DNA of 64,000 nt, from contig CP042428.1 of assembly GCA_024207135.1 (NCBI GenBank), forward strand, positions 4,092,001-4,156,000, given 5' to 3'. Below, piece after piece: positions 56,705 through 64,000 of the stretch. Position 1 is the first letter of the stretch. Each line of letters begins with the position of its first letter. The position numbers were made by a program, and so were the translations under genes. Source of the DNA: Arthrobacter sp. C2. Its GTDB lineage: Bacteria > Actinomycetota > Actinomycetes > Actinomycetales > Micrococcaceae. The notes under the pieces were generated by a model. That model did no database searches and was not told the DNA's origin. It was given only the letters and a program-made list of their open reading frames with translations.

Positions 56705-58318
56705 ATGTCCGACGCTCAAGAAATACTCGAAAACTTCGCCACGTTGACCGCGGCTGTCGACCGCGCGGAGTCACGCCTCGACGCGAGCAAGACCGGGCAA
56801 GCACTCATCGGTGCCCAGATCGCGGCCACCTTTGCGTGGTTCAACCATTCCGGAATGTTCGTGGATTCCCGCCTTGAACAGCTTCTGACGCGCATCGGCT
56901 CGCAGCTGGACCCCTGGCCGATCACCGAACCGGCAGCGATCGGGCGGCGGGTTCTGCACATTGCCTCGGCGCTCTACCAGAGCGGAGGACACACCCAGAT
57001 GCTGGTCAAATGGGTCCAAGGAGACCCAGGATCATCCCACTGCATTGCGACCACGCGCCAGGGACTTGGGGCGACACCCGAAAAGATCAGCAACCTGAAG
57101 GCCGCGCCCCTGATGCACCTGGACCGGATATCCGGGGACATGCTCAAACGGGCCCGCATGCTCAGGTCCCTTGCGGATCGTGCGGACTATGTCGTGGTCC
57201 ATGCCCACCCCGACGACGTCTTGCCCGTTGTCGCGTTGAGCGGGAGCACCACGCCGAGAATCTGGGTCAACCATGCGGATCACGTCTTCTGGGTGGGCCC
57301 GTCGGTTGCCAAGACGGTTCTCCACATGAGACGCAGCGGCGCCGACCTGGGCACACGCAGAAGAGGCCTCGGAAGCCAGAGCAGCTGGCTGATGAATCGT
57401 CCATTGGAAGTCGAGGCATCGGATCGGAGCCGGGCGCAGGCCAGGGCATCCCTGAATTTGGGGGAGTCGGACGTGCTGGTCGTCAGTGCGGCATCGGCCA
57501 ACAAGTACGTCCCGATCGATTCCGGCGACATGGTCGCCATGCTTGAGCACGCCGTCCTGGAAAACGCAAACATGCAGGTAAGGGTTGCCGGGCCGGACGC
57601 GAAAGGACCATGGCGAGATGCGGAGCACGCGACGAAGGGAAGAATGCGTGCCCTGGGACGCTTGGATTCCATCCGCGACCTGCTCGCCGCGGCCGACATC
57701 TATGTCGATTCCTTTCCCTTCTCATCGTTGACCTCGTTGCTCGAGGCAGGTGCGCACGGACTTCCGCTCGTGAGCTTTCGAGGCCTTGGGGAGGGAACCG
57801 ACGTACTGGGGGCCGACTCACCAGGGATCGACGAATTCGTGCTGTACCCGGACAACCCGCAAAGTTTCCATGACGTGCTTGCGACGTTGGCCCATGACCC
57901 GGCCCAGCGGGCACAACGTGGACAGGAAGTCACCAAAGCGATCCGCCTGACTCATGACGACACATGGTCGGGCAACCTGCAGGCACTTTATGCGGCAGCC
58001 GGTCAACAGCAACATTCATATGTTGTTGCGCCCCGCGCGCCGCAGACCGGAAAACTGGATCGGGCAATCCTGAGGTTGCAATGCGAGACCGGGTATGCGG
58101 CCGGAATCGATGGGGCCATGCGTGCCGCGCTGCCCAATTACCCGCCGTTGGAACGCCTGGCGACATGGGCGCGTCTTCGAACCCGCAATGTCAAGACCAA
58201 GCCCAGGGAACTCGCCCGGGTACGCACCGCAATGCGGCTGAAAGCTGTCAAGGCAATGGTGCTTGCGGTCGGGCCGGTGATGCTTAATCCGGTTTCGGCC
58301 CGGTCGGCTCGAAGGTAG
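56705..58318 (+). CDS. Glycosyltransferase, GT-B fold (GT4-like)
   Basis: 537 residues. An N-terminal region of about 75 residues precedes the GT-B core starting RVLHIASALYQSGGHTQMLV. The donor half has DVLVVSAASANKYVPIDSGD, MQVRVAGPDAKGPW and the E-x7-E-like ADIYVDSFPFSSLTSLLEAG, followed by AHGLPLVSFRG. A helical C-terminal extension of about 100 residues follows the core. It would add one sugar to the lipid-linked repeat unit in the cytosol. Last gene of the plus-strand operon; it overlaps the convergent glycosyltransferase gene by 35 bp. Confidence 0.85.
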   Translation: MSDAQEILENFATLTAAVDRAESRLDASKTGQALIGAQIAATFAWFNHSGMFVDSRLEQLLTRIGSQLDPWPITEPAAIGRRVLHIASALYQSGGHTQMLVKWVQGDPGSSHCIATTRQGLGATPEKISNLKAAPLMHLDRISGDMLKRARMLRSLADRADYVVVHAHPDDVLPVVALSGSTTPRIWVNHADHVFWVGPSVAKTVLHMRRSGADLGTRRRGLGSQSSWLMNRPLEVEASDRSRAQARASLNLGESDVLVVSAASANKYVPIDSGDMVAMLEHAVLENANMQVRVAGPDAKGPWRDAEHATKGRMRALGRLDSIRDLLAAADIYVDSFPFSSLTSLLEAGAHGLPLVSFRGLGEGTDVLGADSPGIDEFVLYPDNPQSFHDVLATLAHDPAQRAQRGQEVTKAIRLTHDDTWSGNLQALYAAAGQQQHSYVVAPRAPQTGKLDRAILRLQCETGYAAGIDGAMRAALPNYPPLERLATWARLRTRNVKTKPRELARVRTAMRLKAVKAMVLAVGPVMLNPVSARSARR

Positions 58319-59447
58319 GTGAAGCAGCAAAGCCTATCGCGAGCCAGTACCCGGTGGACTTGTCGTAGCCTGCCGTGATGCCCGGGGAACCGGTGTTGTT
58401 GATCAGGAAGCCCAACGACTTCCTACCCAGGTTGGTGATGATAACCGGTTCTGATGCGAACGCGCCGGTGGACAGGGATTGAGAAATGTCCGAGATTGGC
58501 AGCGTTGAAAAATTGAAGCTTCGATCGATCCTGTTCAACTTCAAGGGGGCTTCCATTGCCTCGTCCGTGTAGCTGTCCAGGGCGTTGACAACACTTATTT
58601 CCCCGGCTGGTTGGGATGCCGCAAACCCATCAATGTCAAAACGGATATCGCCCAGCAAGAGCTTGCCCGGCGCCACCACCCGACGGGCCCCGCGGGACAG
58701 CACCTGGGATTGCGCCTTGCGTGCCGCGGCGCGCAAGGCAGCAATCCAGCCAGGGCGGGCGGCAACGCTGTGTTGGATGACTCCGCATGTGGTCTGCAGG
58801 GGCAGCAACTCCGGGTACATCCGTCCGACCTTGGCATGGGCCTGGTCGAGTTTTGCCAGATTGATCGTGAGGGAATTATGAGTCAGCGGGACGTTGAGGG
58901 CAACCACCCGCTTGCCCTTGCGGAGCATGCGTGCGCCGTATTCGACGGCGTAGGCATGCCAGGCCATCAGCGGATCGACGCTCAGCGGTTCCATCATCAG
59001 CATCGAACGCCGAGCCATGAAGAGCACCTCATCGAGGCTGTCGACGTCGAGGGCGGTTGATGCATGTTGGCCAAGCAACAGGACCCTGTCACGGATTCGC
59101 CCCGCCAAGTCGCCCGCAGTGGTGATGCCGACCGCTCCGGCCATCCCGACCTTGTCGTCGTTGGCAACCCGCCAGGCGGCCTCTTCCAACTTGGCGATCG
59201 AATGCAGGTACACGTCCTGGTGCACGAAAACGCAAACATCGTTTGCGGCCCCCTGCACACCGTGGTTGAGTGCAGCCCCGGCACTGGTAAATGGATTGCC
59301 GGTGTTGTTGATGACTATGAGCTCGGAACGGGATCCGCGGTCCTCCCGGGCGTCGAACGATCGTTGCAGGCAGTCGCGCAGGACTTCCTCGTCGTTCGAG
59401 ACACAAATGATAGAAACCGGCACCAGACCGGTGACCGCGGCCTTCAT
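58284..59447 (-). CDS. Glycosyltransferase family 2-like protein with unassigned C-terminal domain
   Basis: 387 residues. The GT-A part (about 8-225) starts VSIICVSNDEEVLRDCLQRS and has the metal-site region DVCVFVHQDVYLHSIAKLEE (HQD in place of a plain DxD), like rhamnosyl or galactosyl transferases. From about 255 to the end a separate beta-rich region (LGDIRFDIDGFAASQPAGE, FLINNTGSPGITAG) has no match I recognise; it may bind glycan. It starts in the stop of the upstream two-domain glycosyltransferase (ATGA). Confidence 0.8.
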   Translation of the reverse strand: MKAAVTGLVPVSIICVSNDEEVLRDCLQRSFDAREDRGSRSELIVINNTGNPFTSAGAALNHGVQGAANDVCVFVHQDVYLHSIAKLEEAAWRVANDDKVGMAGAVGITTAGDLAGRIRDRVLLLGQHASTALDVDSLDEVLFMARRSMLMMEPLSVDPLMAWHAYAVEYGARMLRKGKRVVALNVPLTHNSLTINLAKLDQAHAKVGRMYPELLPLQTTCGVIQHSVAARPGWIAALRAAARKAQSQVLSRGARRVVAPGKLLLGDIRFDIDGFAASQPAGEISVVNALDSYTDEAMEAPLKLNRIDRSFNFSTLPISDISQSLSTGAFASEPVIITNLGRKSLGFLINNTGSPGITAGYDKSTGYWLAIGFAASPTFEPTGPKPD

Positions 59448-61336
59448 GACTGTTCCTGAGGGTCCAAGCGGGAATTCGCGGCACCGTACGCAGCGGCCCT
59501 GGAACTGTTGTCGCGTTCCCAACCGGTGCCGGGCGCAACCCGATTCGATGCCCTTGCGACGACCACGGCCAGCGTATAGACGAGCGCATCGGCGGCGGAG
59601 AGCGGGCCGCGGACACCGGAGAGCAACTGGCCAAGGGTTCGGGAGGTCTTGTGGTTGTTCCGGGACGGAGGAAGGACACCGGAATCCTGGAGCCCATTGG
59701 CTTCGGTTTGCCCCCGGTAGTTGCGGCGCAATATGGATATCAAGTCGTTCCAGGTCTTCGGGGTCACCACCGTGGCCCGGGGCGTATCCACGATGCCCTT
59801 CTCCAGGTCGGTGAACTGCCGGTCGACAAACAGGTCGTCGCCCGTGACGGCCGGAAACTCTCCGAAACGTTCATGCCCGCTCCGGCTCAAGGCAAATACC
59901 CCGGCGCCCCACAGTGCATTGTCGGTCGCCTGGATCCTGCGGCGGGCTCGGTAGAAGGCCCGGACCAGGGGTCGAGCACCCGAGTCGTCATAGCGGAACG
60001 AGGGGCGGGCCGCCAGAAAGTTTCCGTCGTTGAGTTCGTCGACCACCAGGCGCAATGCCGAGGGTGAAACCACGATGTCGGCGTCCAGATACACGCGCGG
60101 CCAATGGAGCGCCACCCTGTCGGCCGCGTTCATGGCAGCGGTTTTGGATGCGACGGGAACATCCAGCACCCGAACACCGGGGTACGCGCTCGCGATCCTG
60201 ATGGTGTCGTCGGTGCAGCCGTTGGTGGCGACAATGACTTCGATGGAGCCGTTCTTGGCCAACTGGCGCAACGGCTCCAATGTTGCACCGATGACCTGTT
60301 CCTCGTTGTGCGCCGGGATGATCACGGATACGGGTGGAAAATCGGTCGAAGCGGATTCCGCTCGTGCCACGGGACCAGGCAACAGCTGCCACGAGGATTC
60401 ATGGAGCAACGTGGCCGCGATGGCGCGGTGCACCGGGTCGTAGGAACGCACGCCTTCACCCAGCACGGTCACCGCACGAAAGGCTGCCGCATATGGGCCC
60501 GAACGATGCTTTCGGATGTAGCGAATGCGATTAACAGCCATCAGCGTCGACAGGGCGGACGAAGATCCGGAGGCGCCCATGTGGTGAGTCATGCGGGCTG
60601 CGGGTTCAAAATAGATTTGCGCGCCGAGATCTCGTGCACGGCGCATGAAATCGGTCTCCTCGGAGTAGAGGAAAAACCGTTCGTCCCACGGACCGATCCG
60701 GTGGGCAAGTCCGGAGTTCATGAGCAGTGCCGCACCCGTGGCCCACTCAACCGATTGCGCTCGCCGATATCGCGCCGGGTCGTAGACCGTCTCTGCGAAG
60801 ACTTGTGAACGGTTCGTGAAATGGCCGCCGAAAACGGCATCTCCCAGGGCCTGCAGGATCCGGGGTTCCCGGCGCAGCGATTCGTAGATGCTGCCATGAG
60901 AAGTCAGGAGACACGGAACCACGATGGCGTCGCCCAGACTCGTGAGCCGCGCCAGCAGCGCTTCGACCGCACCTGGTTCGACCTGGAGGTCGGGGTTGAG
61001 GACAAGGATGGAGTCCGTTTGGCCAACGCTCTTCATGGCCAGGTTCAGGCCACCGGCATACCCGAGGTTTGCCCCGGCCTCGATGACGGAGATGTCGTCG
61101 TGTCGCTGCAGACGGGAAACCGTCGCGTCTGTTGAATCGTTGTCAACGACGACCACCCGGATGCTGGTGGTAGTCAATTGCCGCCGCAGGCTTTCAATAA
61201 AATCGTCAACCATTTCGGCGCTGTTATAGGTGACGGTCAGCACGGTGACCTGCGGTTTGTCGTGCGGACCCGAAAACACCGGGTTTCCGGAAGTCGCTTT
61301 TTTCGCAGGAGAACCATCAGTGGAATGATGTAACAA
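59444..61336 (-). CDS. Two-domain glycosyltransferase (GT2-GT2 fusion)
   Basis: 630 residues with two GT-A domains. Domain 1 (about 28-310) is like WbbL-type rhamnosyltransferases: TVLTVTYNSAEMVDDFIESL, LNPDLQVEPGAVEALL and FLYSEETDFMRRARDLG. Domain 2 (about 333-560) has VSVIIPAHNEEQVIGATLEP, VYLDADIVVSPSALRLV and TGDDLFVDRQF. Each would catalyse one transfer, so the fusion may add two sugars in turn. dTDP-rhamnose from the rml genes in this window is a plausible donor for domain 1. It is translationally coupled to the gene at 58284-59447. Confidence 0.88.
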   Translation of the reverse strand: MLHHSTDGSPAKKATSGNPVFSGPHDKPQVTVLTVTYNSAEMVDDFIESLRRQLTTTSIRVVVVDNDSTDATVSRLQRHDDISVIEAGANLGYAGGLNLAMKSVGQTDSILVLNPDLQVEPGAVEALLARLTSLGDAIVVPCLLTSHGSIYESLRREPRILQALGDAVFGGHFTNRSQVFAETVYDPARYRRAQSVEWATGAALLMNSGLAHRIGPWDERFFLYSEETDFMRRARDLGAQIYFEPAARMTHHMGASGSSSALSTLMAVNRIRYIRKHRSGPYAAAFRAVTVLGEGVRSYDPVHRAIAATLLHESSWQLLPGPVARAESASTDFPPVSVIIPAHNEEQVIGATLEPLRQLAKNGSIEVIVATNGCTDDTIRIASAYPGVRVLDVPVASKTAAMNAADRVALHWPRVYLDADIVVSPSALRLVVDELNDGNFLAARPSFRYDDSGARPLVRAFYRARRRIQATDNALWGAGVFALSRSGHERFGEFPAVTGDDLFVDRQFTDLEKGIVDTPRATVVTPKTWNDLISILRRNYRGQTEANGLQDSGVLPPSRNNHKTSRTLGQLLSGVRGPLSAADALVYTLAVVVARASNRVAPGTGWERDNSSRAAAYGAANSRLDPQEQS

Positions 61337-61569
61337 TTATTGCCCCCAATGCCATGGCACCATTTCTTGCCTCAGGTTTCCGGCTTGTTTTGCCCCAAGC
61401 AACCAAGCCCCATTGCCACCAACATACGCGTGGACAGGCCATCAGGCTAGGGGTTCCCCGGAAGTTCGTGCACTAGCCTTCTCCAAGGTGGAACCCTGCA
61501 AGCATTGGATCCGGCCAAGCCGGGCCCGGTGCCCAAGGGCAATCCCGCGTCGTGCGGCCGGCGAGAAAG
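61337..61569. other. Intergenic region between the hexapeptide transferase and the two-domain glycosyltransferase
   Basis: 233 bp. The end next to the glycosyltransferase start is AT-rich (minus-strand GCAATAATTGTTACATC) and may hold its promoter. The middle has GC-rich inverted repeats around 61510-61540. I see no gene on either strand: the open frames here are G/C-rich and lack start signals. Confidence 0.4.
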
Positions 61570-62160
61570 CTAGGGTGCCACAGGGCGGAGAACCTCGTTG
61601 TGCACAAGGTATTTGCGCTCTGTGCGGGGGCACACCCACCAGTCCTCTTCCGGTCGCAGTGGATGGCCGGCCTCTCCCGCCCAACCAATCTGCCGTGCCG
61701 GTACCCCCGCAACCATGGCGTAATCCGGGACGTCCTTGGTCACCACGGATCCCGCAGCCACGATCGCCCATTTTCCGATGCTCAATGGTGCGATACAGGT
61801 GGCTCCGGCTCCGATGGCTGCCCCGGTCCCGATGTTGACTCCGACCATCTCCCAGTCCGAGGCGGCTTTCAAGGTGCCGTCCGGGTTGATGGCGCGGGGG
61901 AAGAGATCGTTGGTCAGTATCACGGCAGGACCAATGAAAACGCCATCGGCGAGGACCGCCGGTTCATACACCAGGGCGTAGTTTTGTATTTTGCAGCGGT
62001 CGCCCAAACGCACGCCGGGTCCGATGTAGGCGCCCCTGCCGACATTGCATTCGCTGCCCACCACGGCATTTTCCCTGACCTGGGCCAAATGCCAGATATT
62101 CGTTCCAGCGCCGATCATTGCGTCGATTGCGACATCGGCGCTCGGCTCAATGTGGTTCAT
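61570..62160 (-). CDS. Hexapeptide-repeat sugar N-acetyltransferase (WlbB/QdtC-like)
   Basis: 196 residues forming a left-handed beta-helix: IWHLAQVRENAVVG, CNVGRGAYIGPGVRLGDRCK, GVFIGPAVILTNDLFPRA and VAAGSVVTKDVPDYAMVAG, with the VGVPARQIGW-type ending. WlbB, WbpD, QdtC and FdtC have this order and acetylate the 3-amino group of nucleotide sugars with acetyl-CoA. It complements the Gfo/Idh dehydrogenase and aminotransferase 2 encoded on the other strand. Promoter for the minus-strand part of the island probably lies just upstream (62161-62262). Confidence 0.88.
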   Translation of the reverse strand: MNHIEPSADVAIDAMIGAGTNIWHLAQVRENAVVGSECNVGRGAYIGPGVRLGDRCKIQNYALVYEPAVLADGVFIGPAVILTNDLFPRAINPDGTLKAASDWEMVGVNIGTGAAIGAGATCIAPLSIGKWAIVAAGSVVTKDVPDYAMVAGVPARQIGWAGEAGHPLRPEEDWWVCPRTERKYLVHNEVLRPVAP

Positions 62161-62262
62161 TTACATTCCCCCAGAGTATGTATCACGCGATCTGCTTCCG
62201 CCTTTTTCCAACCATGCGGCAGGGAGTCGACGGAATGCAAGGGCCAGCCGGGGGGAAACCGG

Positions 62263-62916
62263 TTATTCGGCCGTGGTGGTGTCAGGGCCGATGTCCCGCA
62301 GTCCCGGGTCCTTGCGCAGTCCGGTCAAGCCGTACCAGGCAAGGTTCACCACGTGGGCGGCGACGGTCCGCTTGTCCGGGTGCCTGGCATCCAGCCACCA
62401 CTGCGCCGTCATCGCGACCATCCCGACGAGCATCTGCGCGTAGATCGAGCCGTCCTCGGCGCTGAATCCCCGGTGGGTGAATTCGTCCGCCAGGATGTGC
62501 TCGACCTGTTCGGTCACCTTGGTCAACAACGTGGAGTACGTGCCTTCGGGCTGGGACGGCGGGGCGTCGCGCACCAGGATGCGGAAACCCTCCGTGCACT
62601 CCTCGATATAGGTCAGCATCGCCAGCGCCGCCTTTTCCAGGAGCACGCGCGAGGAATCCTCCTCGCCGGAAAGCGACTCCGTGATCCGGTGCAGCAGCTC
62701 CCGGTATTCGTTGGTGACCACTTCCATGTAGAGCGCTTCCTTCGAGCCGAAGTGCTCATAAACCACGGGTTTCGACACGCCTGCGGCTCGGGCAATTTCC
62801 TCGATCGTGGTCCCGTCGACCCCTCGCATGGAGAAGAGATGGCGTGAAATGTCGATCAGCTGCAATCGGCGCTGTACTCCGGTCATGCGCGTGCGTGGGC
62901 GTGCGGTGGGGCTCAT
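62263..62916 (-). CDS. TetR family transcriptional regulator
   Basis: 217 residues: N-terminal TetR helix-turn-helix (RRLQLIDISRHLFSMRGVDG, TTIEEIARAAGVSKPVVYEH, FGSKEALYMEVV) and a helical ligand domain. The regulator is a usual neighbour of glmU in Arthrobacter-type genomes; ligand and targets are unknown. I chose the ATG at 62916 because minus-strand TACCAT ends 7 nt upstream; an in-frame ATG at 62925 and GTG at 62934 would add 3 or 6 residues. Confidence 0.92.
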   Translation of the reverse strand: MSPTARPRTRMTGVQRRLQLIDISRHLFSMRGVDGTTIEEIARAAGVSKPVVYEHFGSKEALYMEVVTNEYRELLHRITESLSGEEDSSRVLLEKAALAMLTYIEECTEGFRILVRDAPPSQPEGTYSTLLTKVTEQVEHILADEFTHRGFSAEDGSIYAQMLVGMVAMTAQWWLDARHPDKRTVAAHVVNLAWYGLTGLRKDPGLRDIGPDTTTAE

Positions 62917-62929
62917 AGTGATCATGGTA
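62917..62929 (-). promoter_or_regulatory. Leaderless -10 element of tetR
   Basis: Minus-strand TACCAT (62929 to 62924) is followed by 7 nt and the ATG. Confidence 0.4.
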
Positions 62930-62940
62930 ACCACAGGTAT

Positions 62941-62955
62941 GGCCTAAACGAGGCC
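62941..62955. promoter_or_regulatory. Candidate TetR operator
   Basis: GGCCT (62941-62945) and AGGCC (62951-62955) form an inverted repeat with a 5-nt centre, 12 bp upstream of the predicted tetR -10. Autoregulation at such a site is common in the family. Confidence 0.4.
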
Positions 62956-63068
62956 TAGTCGCAGAGCTGTGACAAGAGGACTGACACGCACCTTTGTCCA
63001 AGTCGCATCCATGGCCCCAGTCGTGGCAGAATAGTTCACTGTGCCGGTGAGGCGAGCTCAACGCACAT

Positions 63069-63140
63069 TCCGCCCTGGTGTAATGGCAGCACCCCAGCCT
63101 TTGGAGCTGTGGAGTATAGGTTCGAATCCTATGGGCGGAA
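63069..63140 (+). tRNA. tRNA-Gln (anticodon TTG)
   Basis: 72-nt cloverleaf without encoded CCA. Acceptor TCCGCCC pairs with GGGCGGA; D arm GGTG/CACC; anticodon stem CCAGC/GCTGT with one C-U mismatch and loop CTTTGGA, placing TTG at 63101-63103 (reads CAA); T arm ATAGG-TTCGAAT-CCTAT; discriminator A. tRNA-Gln directly upstream of glmU is a conserved actinobacterial arrangement. Confidence 0.95.
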
Positions 63141-63236
63141 CACATCACTCATTGAATTTCCGGGAATTTTCCCGGGATAGAATGGTGAGGCCTGGCCCGG
63201 CCGGTCCGGCTAGCCAATGTACAGGGAGTACCAATC

Positions 63237-64000
63237 TTGAGCGTTCACGCCAACGCACCAGCCGCTGTCATCGTTCTCGCCGCAGGGGCGGGAACCCGAA
63301 TGAAATCGGCAAAACCCAAGATCCTGCACGAACTCGGTGGCCGTTCCATGGTGGGGCACGCGCTGGCCGCGGCAGAGGGACTCCAGCCCCAAACGCTCGT
63401 TGCCGTGGTCCGCTTTGAGCGCGAACGCGTCGTTGAGCACCTTCTGCAGATCAAGCCCGATGTCATCATCGCCGACCAGGACGAAATCCCCGGCACCGGC
63501 CGAGCCGTCCAGCAGGGCCTCGAGAAGCTGGATCCGGCGCTCGAAGGCACCGTGGTGGTCACCTACGGCGACGTCCCGCTGCTGACCACCGAACTCCTTG
63601 GCGAACTCGTTGCCGCCCACGACCGCGAGGGCAACGCCGTCACCGTGCTCACGGCACTGCTTGAGGATGCCACCGGGTACGGCCGCATCCTGCGCGCCGA
63701 GGACGGGACCGTCACCGGCATCCGCGAGCACAAGGATGCCAGCGATTCCGAACGCGCCATCCGCGAAGTGAACTCCGGCATCTACGCCTTCGATGCGCAG
63801 GTGCTGCGCTCTGCACTGGCCGAGGTCACCACCGACAATGCGCAGGGCGAAATGTACCTGACCGACGTGTTGGGCATTGCCCGCTCCACCGGGGGACGGG
63901 TCGCGGCCGTCGTGACCGAGGATGCCTGGCAGGTCGAGGGCGCCAACGACCGCGTCCAGCTCGCCGCGCTCGGCAAGGAAATGAACCGCCGCATCCTGGA
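63237..64000 (+). CDS. glmU: Bifunctional GlmU (UDP-GlcNAc pyrophosphorylase / GlcN-1-P acetyltransferase), 5' part
   Basis: The first 254 residues cover most of the pyrophosphorylase domain that makes UDP-GlcNAc, the precursor of peptidoglycan and of the amino sugars used in the island. Visible: the nucleotide loop VIVLAAGAGTRMKSAKPKIL, TYGDVPLLT with the metal Asp, TGYGRILR, and VNSGIYAFDAQVL. The TTG start at 63237 is supported by AGGGAG 8 nt upstream and by the family N-terminus; the nearby ATG at 63227 is out of frame. The acetyltransferase domain lies beyond the right edge. Confidence 0.96.
   Translation, partial: MSVHANAPAAVIVLAAGAGTRMKSAKPKILHELGGRSMVGHALAAAEGLQPQTLVAVVRFERERVVEHLLQIKPDVIIADQDEIPGTGRAVQQGLEKLDPALEGTVVVTYGDVPLLTTELLGELVAAHDREGNAVTVLTALLEDATGYGRILRAEDGTVTGIREHKDASDSERAIREVNSGIYAFDAQVLRSALAEVTTDNAQGEMYLTDVLGIARSTGGRVAAVVTEDAWQVEGANDRVQLAALGKEMNRRIL

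Noticed and set aside
61442-61771. Open frames across the 61337-61569 spacer on both strands
   Set aside because: They overlap the end of the hexapeptide transferase in antisense, lack start signals and have shadow-like composition.
35744-62262. Island carried by an insertion sequence, phage or conjugative element
   Set aside because: No transposase, integrase, phage or transfer gene and no terminal repeats are visible within the window.
63069-63140. tRNA-Gln as the attachment site of an integrative element
   Set aside because: No integrase, no direct repeat of the tRNA 3' end, and tetR lies between the tRNA and the island. The tRNA-glmU pair is a normal conserved arrangement.

Overview
The window is chromosomal DNA from a high-GC actinobacterium, most likely of the family Micrococcaceae (Arthrobacter or Paeniglutamicibacter type). 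This rests on a WhiB2-type regulator, an RpfB-like resuscitation factor, the divergent pmt/rsmI pair, the rsmA-ispE-ABC-F run, a tRNA-Gln in front of glmU, and strong G/C bias at third codon positions. Genus is an inference; no rRNA or other marker is present.

Layout. 1-5100: an LCP-family cell-wall ligase (cut by the left edge) with purE and purK on the minus strand, a GtrA-family membrane protein, a TIGR03089 protein and whiB2. 5048-14860: a very large glycosyltransferase/membrane protein, DUF5719, a degenerate metallopeptidase-like protein, DUF3499, Trm112-like, ahcY and a TIGR01906 membrane protein. 14867-24497: acyl-CoA synthetase, protein O-mannosyltransferase and divergent rsmI, gabD, then the dTDP-rhamnose genes rmlA, rmlB and a fused rmlCD. 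24479-35743: a moxR-DUF58-transglutaminase operon on the minus strand, then tatD, rpfB, rsmA, ispE and an ABC-F ATPase. 35888-62160: an accessory island of about 26 kb. 62263-64000: tetR, tRNA-Gln and the 5' part of glmU.

The island is the unusual part. It opens with three large tandem LuxR-type regulators of related architecture whose P-loop ATPase motifs are each eroded differently. A 650-bp non-coding region follows. It encodes what looks like a structured RNA of about 230 nt (several perfect hairpins, a possible C-loop/G-tract pseudoknot, two competing partners for one helix strand, and an intrinsic terminator), then an operator-like palindrome. After that comes a tightly packed Wzx/Wzy-type polysaccharide operon: initiating phosphoglycosyltransferase, nucleotide-sugar dehydrogenase, epimerase, two PLP aminotransferases, a PglD/NeuD-like acetyltransferase, flippase, a secreted lipoprotein resembling a TIM-barrel glycosidase, two short Wzz-like proteins with no tyrosine kinase, a polymerase and a glycosyltransferase. 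Two more glycosyltransferases and a hexapeptide N-acetyltransferase lie opposite on the minus strand. Together they could build and export a surface polysaccharide carrying N-acetylated amino sugars, with rhamnose supplied by rmlABCD.

Ten genes, nearly all in the conserved part, have a TANNNT promoter hexamer only 6-8 nt before the start codon. This suggests leaderless mRNAs, and I used it to choose several starts. I see no transposase, integrase, CRISPR array or rRNA gene.
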